This document shows positions 1-7,829 of a DNA stretch of 25,257 bases, piece by piece (the stretch's first letter is position 1; the number at the start of each line of letters is the position of its first letter). The DNA is from JBDREA01 sp043820265 (GTDB taxonomy: Archaea > Altiarchaeota > Altiarchaeia > IMC4 > JBDREA01): NCBI GenBank assembly GCA_043820265.1, contig JBDREA010000141.1, positions 1-25,257 of the forward strand. Direction: 5' to 3'. The notes below the pieces were generated by a model. The model was given only the letters and a program-made list of their open reading frames with translations. It was not told the origin of the DNA and made no database searches. A program made the position numbers and the translations under genes.

Positions 1-94
1 CGATGGTCACCACAAACAAAACGATGATCGCAAACCCGTAATTTGAGATGACCTCAAGAGAGGCCTGACCCCTGAATCTGTCTTTTTGATGCAT
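1..94 (-). CDS. Type IV pilin-like protein, class III signal peptide (5' end only)
   Basis: Read on the minus strand from ATG at 94, the frame stays open to the window edge for 31 codons. It encodes a short basic leader (MHQKDRFRG), then QASLEV and a hydrophobic stretch (ISNYGFAIIVLFVVTI). A basic leader, then a Q-x-S-x-E motif, then a hydrophobic helix is the class III signal peptide of archaeal pilins and archaellins, processed by an EppA/PibD-type prepilin peptidase just before the QxSxE motif. The glutamate (E14) sits in the place of the pilin Glu+5. A possible Shine-Dalgarno AGGTG lies 10 nt upstream (105-109). The gene is cut by the window edge, so the mature domain and any pilus operon are unseen. 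It diverges from secF across 87 nt. Confidence 0.62.
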   Translation of the reverse strand, partial: MHQKDRFRGQASLEVISNYGFAIIVLFVVTI

Positions 95-148
95 TCTAGA
101 AAAACACCTGTTAGTAAAATACTTGGTGGCAAGCCATTAAAATCATAT

Positions 149-158
149 GTTTTTTATG
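149..158 (+). promoter_or_regulatory. Candidate TATA box for secF and the downstream operon
   Basis: A T-rich element (GTTTTTTATG) is centred about 27 nt upstream of the secF ATG. In archaea this spacing would put transcription start at or next to the start codon. No good Shine-Dalgarno precedes secF, which fits a leaderless transcript. It is the only upstream promoter candidate for the eleven-gene plus-strand block. Confidence 0.4.
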
Positions 159-181
159 TGGTAAGCACTAATAGCTAGGGT

Positions 182-1288
182 ATGTTCGACAGATTATATA
201 GCAGGTTGACTGAGTTAGTGGACTATCGGGTCCTGATTTTCGTCCCCCCGGTAGTGGCTGCGCTCATGGTCGCACTGATCTTTTTCAATGGGATGCCTCT
301 TGGAGTGGATTTCCAGGGGGGGACCTGGATGGATGCCTCAGTCGACGAGAGACTGGCGGACTCCCAGACGACCGAATTGGTGGCTGCGCTATCAGACATC
401 GGTTTGGTGGAAGTGAAGGCGAAGTGGGGCTGGGATGCGTCCTCTGATAAACACAAGCTGACGATTTCAACCAGCACCGAAGTGGAAGCCGAAAAAGTGG
501 AGGAGGTATTAAGGGGATTCATCGGGGAGCTATCTGAGTACGATGAAGCAGTCATATCCCCTGAAGGAGAGGTTTCAACAGAGGACCGGGATAGATTGGC
601 TGAAAGGTTTTCTGGGACAGACGTCCAACTCAAAGACGGAAAAGTCGTCGTAAGAGCACTCGACCTCGACGAAGAGGAGCTCACACGTGCTGCGAAAAGC
701 TACTTCGGGGAACAATCAACTCTGACTTTAACTCCAAGGAACTTTAACCTGAGAAGCGTGGGACCCACCCTAGGAGAAAGGTTCAGAACCCAGGGAATCA
801 AAGCCTTGATCGTAGCCTACATTTTCATGTCCATTGTGATTGCTTTTGCGTTTAAGGAATTCGTCCCCTCGATCGCGGTCATGGCTGCGGCGACCTGCGA
901 CATCATCATCGCTGCCGGGGGTATGAGCTTGTTTGGGATTCAAATGGAACCAGCATCTCTGGCTGCCCTCCTCATGCTCATCGGTTACTCGGTTGACAGC
1001 GACATCCTACTGACAGCGAGGGTTCTAAAGCGCCGCGGGTTTGAGGTGAACGATAGGATTGATGAAGCCATGGTCACAGGTCTGACGATGACGGGGACCA
1101 CTCTTGCAGCCCTTTTGATGATCCAGGTCGTTACGCTATGGGTGCTTCCGATTGAGACGCTCAACAACATTTCATCAATATTATTGATTGGTTTGGTGGC
1201 GGATTTGTCGACGACATGGTTCATGAACGCAGGGATCCTGAAATGGTATCTTGAGCGTCCGAAGAGTAGAACTCGGAGGTGGAAGTGA
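182..1288 (+). CDS. secF: Preprotein translocase subunit SecF
   Basis: SecF is half of the SecDF membrane complex, which uses the ion gradient to help pull exported proteins out of the SecYE channel. The 368-aa product has an N-terminal membrane helix (about 17-36) followed by the SecF signature GVDFQGGTW (41-49), an extracytoplasmic domain (about 50-203), and five C-terminal helices of the RND fold. The fourth-helix motif IGYSVDSDILLT (267-278) carries the acidic residues typical of SecF. It is longer than many archaeal SecF proteins (about 290 aa), mainly in the extracytoplasmic domain. The ATG at 182 starts directly before the first membrane segment and lacks an SD. The stop lies 1 nt before the secD ATG, so the pair is probably translationally coupled. 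SecF before SecD is the common archaeal order. Confidence 0.95.
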   Translation: MFDRLYSRLTELVDYRVLIFVPPVVAALMVALIFFNGMPLGVDFQGGTWMDASVDERLADSQTTELVAALSDIGLVEVKAKWGWDASSDKHKLTISTSTEVEAEKVEEVLRGFIGELSEYDEAVISPEGEVSTEDRDRLAERFSGTDVQLKDGKVVVRALDLDEEELTRAAKSYFGEQSTLTLTPRNFNLRSVGPTLGERFRTQGIKALIVAYIFMSIVIAFAFKEFVPSIAVMAAATCDIIIAAGGMSLFGIQMEPASLAALLMLIGYSVDSDILLTARVLKRRGFEVNDRIDEAMVTGLTMTGTTLAALLMIQVVTLWVLPIETLNNISSILLIGLVADLSTTWFMNAGILKWYLERPKSRTRRWK

Positions 1289-1289
1289 G

Positions 1290-2894
1290 ATGAAACCTCT
1301 CTTTAAAAGCATACGATTCATCCTCCTTATCGTTTGCGTGGTGTTTTCGCTTCTTGCTATCACAAATGTCTTAAATGTCAATCCGAACGAAGGGATAGGA
1401 TTCGGAAACGGACTCGACTACGGCCTGGACTTTGTCGGAGGGACCGAGCTTCAACTGCAGCTTGAATACCCGGTCGATAAAGACACGATGGCGGTGGAAA
1501 AAGGCATCCTCGAAAACAGGCTGAACAGTCTGGGCTTAAAAGACATCCCTGTCCGGGCCTGGGGAGACCAATACATACTAGTGCAGGTTGCGGGCGCGAC
1601 ACCGGATGAAATCGAAAACATCGAAAACATCTTAAAGCAGCAAGCCCACTTCGAAGAAAGGATCGACGGGGAACTTGGAGTACTCGGCTCAGAAATCCAG
1701 GTCGACCTGACCCCCCAGGGAAGCTATATCGGACAAACCGAGGCAGCGTTTACCTGGGCTGTTTCGGTCAAGCACACAAAGGAGGGAGCCTGCCGGTTCG
1801 GTCAGGTCGGTGACGGAAAAAGGGGCCGTCCCGTGGACATCTTCATTGACCGCCCAAACCAGAGCGTCATCCTAATGACTGCGGCTACGTACGGGATATT
1901 GGAGAATGTCACCGTTGCAGATCCACAAGACGATTATCTTTATGGGGACACGCTTCTTGAGGTTATAACAAACAGGAGCAGGATACCTGTCCTGGTTGTC
2001 ACCGAGGAAAATGAGACACTTTTGAATGACACCTTCGCTCAGCTTAAAGCGCTAATGGAGCAGGGCTTCGACAACGTCATACTTGCAGCGGAAGAAGAAA
2101 AACTCTCCTACGTCTTGAGAAACGAAATCGAAGAGCTGGGATTCTCGACCGCAAGGAAAGTCAAGGGAGAGGATCAAAGCCGTCCCCAATGGGTGAAGGA
2201 GCTGACGGGTTTGAGGAGTTCACCCAGGCTAAACTTTGAAACCCAGGGAGAATGCGTTTATTCGGCGCAGATCACAGGGTCTGAACCCACATACGAGGAG
2301 GCTCAAAGCCAGGTGCAGGAAAACAAGATACTTCTGACTTCGGGGAACCTGCCCGCTAAGGCAAGCGTCGTCTCAAAGTCCACAACACCTCCCACGCTTG
2401 GGATAAAGTTCCTCAGATACAGCTTTTACACAGGGATACTCGCTATCATCACGGTGGCTCTCGTGGTGTTTCTCAGGTACAGGTACTGGTTCATTGTCCT
2501 ACCCTTGATGTTCACTGGCCTTTCGGAGATCATCATCATTCTCGGTTTGGCCGCGCTCATCAACTGGAACCTCGATCTTCCAGCCATCGCAGGAATCATC
2601 GCTGCTGTGGGAACGGGAGTCGACCATCAGATAGTCATCACTGATGAGACCTTGAAAACGGGGAAAAAGAAGGAGAGAATTGTAAGCGTAGCGGAAAGCA
2701 TCAGACGTGCATTCTTCATAATATTCACCGCGGCCGCCACAACAATCGCTGCGATGTTTCCGCTTTTGGGCATCGGAGCGGGGATGCTTAAAGGCTTTGC
2801 GTTCACGACGATCATGGGGGTTTTGGTGGGCATCTCAATAACCAGGCCCGCTTACGCAAGGATAATTCAGGAATTCATTGGTAAAACCAGATGA
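1290..2894 (+). CDS. secD: Preprotein translocase subunit SecD
   Basis: This is the partner of SecF in the ion-gradient-driven step of protein export. I chose ATG 1290 (534 aa, MKPLFKSIRF) over a frame opening upstream at 1251, because a strong SD GGAGGTGG (1275-1282) stands a few nt ahead and the protein then begins with a normal basic-plus-hydrophobic helix (about 5-27). The SecD signature GLDFVGGTEL is at 45-54, followed by a large extracytoplasmic P1 domain. The C-terminal membrane domain contains the conserved helix AAVGTGVDHQIVITDE, typical of SecD helix 4, and then helices through the C terminus. The stop overlaps the ahaH start (ATGA, 2891-2894), which ties the Sec genes to the ATP synthase operon. 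Confidence 0.95.
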   Translation: MKPLFKSIRFILLIVCVVFSLLAITNVLNVNPNEGIGFGNGLDYGLDFVGGTELQLQLEYPVDKDTMAVEKGILENRLNSLGLKDIPVRAWGDQYILVQVAGATPDEIENIENILKQQAHFEERIDGELGVLGSEIQVDLTPQGSYIGQTEAAFTWAVSVKHTKEGACRFGQVGDGKRGRPVDIFIDRPNQSVILMTAATYGILENVTVADPQDDYLYGDTLLEVITNRSRIPVLVVTEENETLLNDTFAQLKALMEQGFDNVILAAEEEKLSYVLRNEIEELGFSTARKVKGEDQSRPQWVKELTGLRSSPRLNFETQGECVYSAQITGSEPTYEEAQSQVQENKILLTSGNLPAKASVVSKSTTPPTLGIKFLRYSFYTGILAIITVALVVFLRYRYWFIVLPLMFTGLSEIIIILGLAALINWNLDLPAIAGIIAAVGTGVDHQIVITDETLKTGKKKERIVSVAESIRRAFFIIFTAAATTIAAMFPLLGIGAGMLKGFAFTTIMGVLVGISITRPAYARIIQEFIGKTR

Positions 2895-3205
2895 GCGAAC
2901 TTGCAGATATTCGGAGATTGGAGGAAGAAGTCGAAAAGAGCGTTGAAGAGGCTAGAGTTTTAGCCGAAAAAGAAGTCGAACGAAATAGAAAGGATATAAA
3001 AGCCGAAATGGTAAAAAAGAGGTCTAAGGCGCAGGCTGAGGCGAAAAAGCTCCTTTCTGAAGCAGAGTCTAAGGCGAAATCGGAGGTTGAAAAAATCCAG
3101 GAAGATGCAAGAAAGGAGCTGAGTAAGATTGGGGATTTGGGAGGGAATAACATTTCTCGTGGCGCAGACGAGGTAGTATCGAATTTCTTAAAGATAGGTG
3201 GTTAA
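2891..3205 (+). CDS. ahaH: A-type ATP synthase subunit H (peripheral stalk)
   Basis: The 104-aa product is almost entirely charged, alanine-rich helix (EEVEKSVEEARVLAEKEVE, AKKLLSEAESKAKSEVEK) without membrane segments. This matches subunit H/G, which pairs with subunit E as a right-handed coiled coil to form the outer stalk joining the A1 head to subunit I. Identity rests on this composition, on length (family about 100-110 aa) and on position directly before subunit I. The ATG overlaps the secD stop by 4 nt, so translation is probably coupled to secD. The final 20 residues (GGNNISRGADEVVSNFLKIGG) leave the helical pattern, as in other H subunits. Confidence 0.85.
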   Translation: MSELADIRRLEEEVEKSVEEARVLAEKEVERNRKDIKAEMVKKRSKAQAEAKKLLSEAESKAKSEVEKIQEDARKELSKIGDLGGNNISRGADEVVSNFLKIGG

Positions 3206-3213
3206 AAACCAAG

Positions 3214-5199
3214 ATGCTTAATCCGGCCCGAATGTTTCGAGTTGATGCGACTTTTTTCAAGGAACACCGGGAGCGTTTGGTTGAAGCTTTCGCAGAGGTT
3301 GGTGAAGTCCAAATAGATGATTTTTCAGGCGAAGACCTTGAGTCAAAGGACTTATCCAAAGGCCGGCCGCTTGAGAGGATAAAGGAGGACTCTCTTCTCC
3401 TTTTGAAGTTGAGAAAGCTGATTGATTCGCTTGACAGATATCAAAAGACGAAGACCCCGTTTGTAGACGACTTATTGGGTATTGAGAGGATCCAAAAAAA
3501 GAGGAGATCCAAGAAAGACTTTGAAACGATATCTTCTGAAACGAAGAATTTCGTAGCTGATCTTGAAGGCAAGATAAAAACCCTCGATGAGGAACGAAAG
3601 ACAATTCAAACTAAACTGAAAAAAACCGCAGAAGAAAGGGATTTTCTAAGTGATATAGTTGGGTTGGATTTTTCAATGGAAAATCTTGGAGAGTCCTCTT
3701 ATACTTGGAACTTCTGCGGGCTGGTGGCCGAAGAACGATTATTGGAGGTGAAAGAAAGCATCATATCTGAGGTGGGGGAAGATGCCGTCTTTGAGCATGT
3801 GAAGTCAAAATCAGAGAACATCGCATTTCTTTTGTCAGTTGAATTGGACAAGCGCGAAAAAATTGAATCGCTTTTTGCTGCCAAGGGTGTGAGATTGCTT
3901 CAGTTTGAAGCTATTGGCAGACCTAAGGATAACCTGAAGAAATTAAAGAAAGAATACGATAGGTTGGAGAAGGCGGTTTTTGATAACGAGAAAAAATTCA
4001 TCGAACTTGGAAAAAGGAATCTCAACGACCTTTGGGTGGCAGAAGAGCTGATATCAAACGACAAACAGGTTTGTGAAATTTTTTCTTCAAGCGCGCGAAG
4101 CCGAAAGACGACGACCTTCAGGTTGTGGGTGCCACAAAAGAGATTCGAAGAAGTAAAAGAGCTGATAGAGGAGAAGACGAAAGGTGAGTGCATACTCGAA
4201 GTCGAAAAAAACCCTTTTGACGCACCCATTCTCCTCGATAATCCACCTGCCTTAAAACCTTTTGAGGTGTTAACGAAGTTATATGGTATGCCAAGATACA
4301 ACCACACAGACCCGACGATTTTCATCGCCCCGACCTTTGTGATATTTGTTGGATTGATGTTGACCGACTTCGTATACGGTGCGGCTCTTCTGGCTCTTGG
4401 ATTGGTGCTCCATTACAGATTCGGGGTATTCTCTCAGGGAATCAAAGACTTCGGAGTTATACTTGCAGTCTGCGGAGTCGCAACGATGTTTTTTGGAGTG
4501 ATGACAGGAAGCTACTTTGGAGACTTCATCGGCAAATACGTTCTTGGAGACCCAAGAGGAAGCGACGCTATAGACGTATGGATGGATCCGATGGCCGGAA
4601 CGAACGCAGTGATGTTGCTTGGCATCGTAGTTGTGGCAGGATTCCTCCACATTCTTCTCGGCCACATTCTGGGGGCTATCAACTTCCTGAGATACGGCGA
4701 GGGAAAGGATGCACTCATACACCACATTTCATGGTACATAATTGTTGCGGGAGGGATTCTCTGGGCGCTTTCCCGCTATCCGGTTAAACAACCTTATCTT
4801 CCGGTTGTAGTAGGATATCCGGGACTAGCCTTAATGTTGATCGGACTAATTCTTCTCGTCGTGAAAAGCGGATTCATGGTGATATTCGATTTGGTGGGAA
4901 TCGTCGGAAGCTCCCTAAGCTATGCGAGGTTGCTGGCTCTTGTGCTGACTACCGCAGGCATTGCGATGAGCTTCAACTTCCTGGCCAACATGATGCTTGA
5001 CTTGCCGGCCGGAATCGGAGTAGTCCTCGCATTATTGGTGTTTTTAGTCGGCCACATCATTAACTTAGTGATCAACGGCCTAGGGGCCTTCGTCCACTCG
5101 TTAAGATTGCAGTATGTCGAGTTCCTTGGAACATACTACGAAGGAGACGGAGTCGAATTCATCCCGTTCAAAGAAAAACAAAAATACACGATACGATAA
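3214..5199 (+). CDS. ahaI: A-type ATP synthase subunit I (a-subunit homologue)
   Basis: Subunit I is the stator membrane subunit that forms the ion half-channels next to the proteolipid ring. The 661-aa protein starts MLNPARMFRVD, matching the family N terminus, which favours ATG 3214 over the in-frame ATG 3232; AGGTGG lies about 12 nt upstream. Residues 1 to about 345 form the soluble, coiled-coil-rich collar-contacting domain. The membrane half begins around the conserved GLMLTDFVYG and has about seven to eight helices. The essential arginine is in SYARLLAL (R572), and a second conserved arginine is in HSLRLQYVEF (R631). Its stop is followed by a terminator-like hairpin and further hairpins before ahaK, the only sizeable gap in the operon. 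Confidence 0.95.
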   Translation: MLNPARMFRVDATFFKEHRERLVEAFAEVGEVQIDDFSGEDLESKDLSKGRPLERIKEDSLLLLKLRKLIDSLDRYQKTKTPFVDDLLGIERIQKKRRSKKDFETISSETKNFVADLEGKIKTLDEERKTIQTKLKKTAEERDFLSDIVGLDFSMENLGESSYTWNFCGLVAEERLLEVKESIISEVGEDAVFEHVKSKSENIAFLLSVELDKREKIESLFAAKGVRLLQFEAIGRPKDNLKKLKKEYDRLEKAVFDNEKKFIELGKRNLNDLWVAEELISNDKQVCEIFSSSARSRKTTTFRLWVPQKRFEEVKELIEEKTKGECILEVEKNPFDAPILLDNPPALKPFEVLTKLYGMPRYNHTDPTIFIAPTFVIFVGLMLTDFVYGAALLALGLVLHYRFGVFSQGIKDFGVILAVCGVATMFFGVMTGSYFGDFIGKYVLGDPRGSDAIDVWMDPMAGTNAVMLLGIVVVAGFLHILLGHILGAINFLRYGEGKDALIHHISWYIIVAGGILWALSRYPVKQPYLPVVVGYPGLALMLIGLILLVVKSGFMVIFDLVGIVGSSLSYARLLALVLTTAGIAMSFNFLANMMLDLPAGIGVVLALLVFLVGHIINLVINGLGAFVHSLRLQYVEFLGTYYEGDGVEFIPFKEKQKYTIR

Positions 5200-5201
5200 A
5201 T

Positions 5202-5228
5202 AACCTCGGGTTTGAGCCCGAGGTTTTT
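5202..5228 (+). terminator. Intrinsic-terminator-like hairpin between ahaI and ahaK
   Basis: A 9-bp perfect stem AACCTCGGG (5202-5210) and CCCGAGGTT (5217-5225) closes a 6-nt loop and runs into five T residues (5224-5228), starting 3 nt after the ahaI stop. The shape is that of an intrinsic terminator or a stable 3' end. It lies inside the synthase operon, so it may cause partial termination or mark an mRNA processing and stabilisation point rather than the operon end. Confidence 0.6.
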
Positions 5229-5229
5229 A

Positions 5230-5314
5230 CCCTTCGAACACCTTTGGTGTTCGTGGGCACAGCGACACATTAAATGTGTCGCTAGTGTGCCGAACAGCTA
5301 CGCTGTTCGTAGCA
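5230..5314. repeat. Array of three 3-nt-loop hairpins upstream of ahaK
   Basis: Three consecutive perfect palindromes are visible. CGAACACC-TTT-GGTGTTCG spans 5235-5253 with a CCC/GGG outer clamp. AGCGACACAT-TAA-ATGTGTCGCT spans 5261-5283 inside a GGCAC/GTGCC clamp. CGAACAGC-TAC-GCTGTTCG spans 5291-5309 with a TGC/GCA clamp. Each has an 8-10 bp stem, a 3-nt loop and a short outer clamp separated by unpaired bases. The same build recurs at 21973-22080. The array lies 30-115 nt before the ahaK start, in the leader of the proteolipid gene. A frame open through this stretch, from an ATG at 5212 into ahaK, is not believable as protein. Confidence 0.8.
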
Positions 5315-5343
5315 TAAAAAGAAAAATTGGAGGAAAAAACAAA

Positions 5344-5862
5344 ATGGTAGTAGAAACTCAGGCAGCGGAAATGGCGGCAAGCGGATTGATGTCTTCCATC
5401 CTAGCTAACGGAGGGAACGTCCTGGCAGCCATCGGAGCCTTCCTGGCGGTGGCCATCTCAGGACTTGGCTCGGCCAAAGGTATGGGAATCGCTGCGAGTG
5501 CAGCATCTGGGGTAACAGCAGAAAACGAAAAATACTTCAGTAAAGTCTTGGCTCTCCAGGCATTGCCTCAGACCCAGGTCATCTACGGATTCGTTATCGG
5601 ATTGATAATCCTTTGGGGTATCAACTCCGGCGAACTGACAATCGAGCAGGGTTGGATCTGTATTCCCGCCGGTTTGACCGTGGGAATTGCGGGTCTTTCT
5701 GCGACCCACCAGGGTAAGGTTGCAGCCGCAGGAATTGGCGGAGTGGCAAGAAATCCTGGAATCCTTGCTAAAGCGTTGATCTTAGGTGTAATGCCTGAAT
5801 TCGTCGCAATCCTAGGCTTTGTGACTGCACTTTTCATGCTGGTGTTTTCGGGAATCCTTTAG
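5344..5862 (+). CDS. ahaK: A-type ATP synthase subunit K (duplicated c-type proteolipid, likely Na+ rotor)
   Basis: Subunit K builds the ion-translocating rotor ring. I chose ATG 5344 (172 aa), which has SD GGAGG at 5329-5333; a longer frame from 5212 would translate the hairpin array. The protein is a duplicated helical hairpin, four membrane helices. The carboxylate is present only in the second hairpin (E152 in MPEFVAILGF). The equivalent place in the first is glutamine (Q76 in LPQTQVIYGF). Residues matching the Na+ ligands of Enterococcus hirae NtpK (L61, T64, Q65, Q110, E139) are all seen: L74, T77, Q78, Q123 (in HQGKVAAAG) and E152. From family knowledge this predicts Na+ coupling with one ion per four helices; that is inference. 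An alanine- and threonine-rich tail precedes helix 1. Confidence 0.95.
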   Translation: MVVETQAAEMAASGLMSSILANGGNVLAAIGAFLAVAISGLGSAKGMGIAASAASGVTAENEKYFSKVLALQALPQTQVIYGFVIGLIILWGINSGELTIEQGWICIPAGLTVGIAGLSATHQGKVAAAGIGGVARNPGILAKALILGVMPEFVAILGFVTALFMLVFSGIL

Positions 5863-5876
5863 GTGAGGACTAGATT

Positions 5877-6452
5877 ATGGGTTTAAAGGAGCTTTCGGAA
5901 AAGATAAAAGCCGAGGGCAAAAAGAAGGAGGCCAAGTTGAAGGCCAAGGCCAAAAAAGAGATTTCCGAGTTTCGAAAAGAAGCTGAAGTTGAGGCTGACC
6001 TGGAATGCGAGAGGATCCTTGCCGCCGGCAGACTAAACGCCGAGCTGACCCGTCAAAGGATAGTCACTTCGGCTAGACTTGAGTCCAGGCGAAAGATAAA
6101 CGAAGCCAAGACCCGGCTGATAGATGAGGCCTTCGAAAAAGCGGGGGAAAAGATCGGAAACCTGGGGGAAGGAGAAAAAAAGAAGCTTTTAGAAAACCTG
6201 ATAGGAGACGGTTACGCAGTCGGTGCGAGAGTAGTTTCTGCGGATAAAAAAGTCCTGAATTTAATTGATCGAAACGATCTAGAAAAAAGATATTCGGGGA
6301 TCGAATTCAAAGAGGAACAAATGGAATTCGGCGTGATATTAGAAGACAAGGAGGGTGTGTTAAAGATAGACTACACCGTCTCAAGCTTGCTTGAGTCTCT
6401 TAAGGACTCGATAAGACCTAAAGTAGGGGAAAAATTGTTTGGAGAAAAATGA
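5877..6452 (+). CDS. ahaE: A-type ATP synthase subunit E (peripheral stalk)
   Basis: Subunit E forms the peripheral stalk with H and contacts the top of the A/B hexamer. The 191-aa protein has the family layout: a long lysine- and alanine-rich N-terminal helix (about 1-95, KAEGKKKEAKLKAKAKKEI onward) and a smaller alpha/beta C-terminal domain (about 100-185). Length is normal for the family. The start is supported by AGGTGAGG (5861-5868), which overlaps the ahaK stop and lies 8 nt before the ATG. The ahaE stop overlaps the ahaC start (ATGA, 6449-6452). Confidence 0.9.
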   Translation: MGLKELSEKIKAEGKKKEAKLKAKAKKEISEFRKEAEVEADLECERILAAGRLNAELTRQRIVTSARLESRRKINEAKTRLIDEAFEKAGEKIGNLGEGEKKKLLENLIGDGYAVGARVVSADKKVLNLIDRNDLEKRYSGIEFKEEQMEFGVILEDKEGVLKIDYTVSSLLESLKDSIRPKVGEKLFGEK

Positions 6453-7489
6453 GTTTATTCCACGACGCCGCAGAGGACTATGCCTTTTGCTTTGGAAGGA
6501 TCTCCGGGATGGAGTCGAAGATGTTCACTGATCAGGCGATCGTTGGTTTGGCTCAGGCTGGGAGTTTGGCTGAGGTGCTTTCTAACCTTGAGGGCTCGGA
6601 GTTTCAAAGAGAGATAAAGGAGGCCGACTTCGAAAGCATTTCAAGTATCGAAGAAACCTTGAACGTCCATTTCTTTCGCATCTACGATGATCTGACATCC
6701 ACCATTGTTACCCAAGATAAAGAGGAGTTGGACTCTCTTCTGGCAGGAGAAAGAGACCATTTCAACCTGAAGCTTCTTTTGCGGGGTTTTCAGAAGGGGA
6801 TAGGATTTGAGGATTTGCGGGACAGCTTCAGGTTTGCTGGAATTGTTAATTTTGAGTTTCTTGAATCGCTTGCATCATCAACTGATCTGGATGAATTGTT
6901 AAAAGGGATCGAAAGTAAAACCCAATTGTTTGGGAAACGTTTGGGAGAAGTCGAATTGGACCAAAGCCAAACCGAGAATGAAGCTTCTCTGGATTTGGCC
7001 ATGGATTATGCTTTAGCTGAAAGCTGGGTTAATAAAGAATTCAAAAATCCGGCGTTAAGAGAATACGTCAACCTAAGGATCGATTTGATAAACCTCCTGA
7101 ACATGCTAAGATGCATCGTTTGGGGAGTTGATCCGAAAAAATACGTGATTTCGGGGGGATTAATCATCAGAACCCAGAGGTTACTTAATAGCTCGCCTCT
7201 AGAGCTTTCGGTTTTGAAAGATGAAATTAAATCCTCTGTGCTCGAACCATTGCTTGACGGGGTGGAAACTGATGATCCTGAGACGATCGACTTTGCGGCC
7301 CTGGAGTTCAAAGCTGAAAAGATTCGAACACGATTTATTTCGGAAAAATCCATGGTTGATCCGTTGACGTTATACAGCCTCCTTCAGTTTTTCTCTAAAA
7401 AGGAGGCGGAAATCAAAAATATCAGAACCATAGTCTACGCAAAATACTATGATCTGCCGGTTGAGGAAATTACGAAGGCAATGAGCTGA
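6449..7489 (+). CDS. ahaC: A-type ATP synthase subunit C (central stalk funnel)
   Basis: Subunit C (equivalent to V-ATPase subunit d) is the funnel joining the central rotor shaft D/F to the proteolipid ring. The 346-aa product is soluble and mostly helical, with the repeated helix-bundle character of the family (for example NLKLLLRGFQKGIGFEDLRD near 110 and REYVNLRIDLINLLNMLR near 205) and a C-terminal segment EIKNIRTIVYAKYYDLPVEEI like the conserved family end. Identity is secure from position between E and F as well as length. It overlaps ahaE by 4 nt and ends 6 nt before ahaF. Confidence 0.9.
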   Translation: MSLFHDAAEDYAFCFGRISGMESKMFTDQAIVGLAQAGSLAEVLSNLEGSEFQREIKEADFESISSIEETLNVHFFRIYDDLTSTIVTQDKEELDSLLAGERDHFNLKLLLRGFQKGIGFEDLRDSFRFAGIVNFEFLESLASSTDLDELLKGIESKTQLFGKRLGEVELDQSQTENEASLDLAMDYALAESWVNKEFKNPALREYVNLRIDLINLLNMLRCIVWGVDPKKYVISGGLIIRTQRLLNSSPLELSVLKDEIKSSVLEPLLDGVETDDPETIDFAALEFKAEKIRTRFISEKSMVDPLTLYSLLQFFSKKEAEIKNIRTIVYAKYYDLPVEEITKAMS

Positions 7490-7495
7490 AAAAAG

Positions 7496-7822
7496 ATGGA
7501 AGAAAAAAAGGAACAGGAAAGATTCCAAAAGAGGATAAGCATCCATTTCATCGGAGACAAGAACACAAGCCAGGGATTCAGGTTGGCGGGTCTTATTAAC
7601 TCATATGAATATTCAAAGGAAAACGAAAAAACAATGATCGAAAAGATAATAGCAGTTGGAGGGATAGTTGCGATAAGCAACAAATTAAAAGATGCATTGA
7701 AGGAAGAGATACCCCTCCTACAGGAAAAGGGGTTGACCACGGTGATCGTACCGGATGAAACGGGGGGCGAAGAGATAATAGAGTCTTATTTATCGAAGGG
7801 AGGAGTGCAAACATTCACGTGA
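7496..7822 (+). CDS. ahaF: A-type ATP synthase subunit F (central stalk)
   Basis: Subunit F binds D in the rotor and helps control ATP hydrolysis. The 108-aa protein has a charged N-terminal extension (about 1-12), then an alternating beta/alpha pattern: ISIHFIGDKNTSQGFRLAGL (14-33), where the GDxxTxxGFRLAG motif is diagnostic, and later KGLTTVIVPD. It is slightly longer than the usual 100 aa because of the N-terminal lysine/glutamate-rich part. No clear SD precedes ATG 7496; with 6 nt to the ahaC stop, translation is probably coupled. Confidence 0.92.
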   Translation: MEEKKEQERFQKRISIHFIGDKNTSQGFRLAGLINSYEYSKENEKTMIEKIIAVGGIVAISNKLKDALKEEIPLLQEKGLTTVIVPDETGGEEIIESYLSKGGVQTFT

Positions 7823-7829
7823 CGTAAAA

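Noticed and set aside
1251..1289. Earlier SecD start (MSVRRVELGGGSE...)
   Set aside because: It overlaps secF and translates the SD region of secD; ATG 1290 gives a normal SecD N terminus.
5212..5343. N-terminal extension of AhaK by 44 codons (MSPRFLPFEH...)
   Set aside because: It translates the terminator and hairpin array, contains no family sequence, and a strong SD stands just before ATG 5344.
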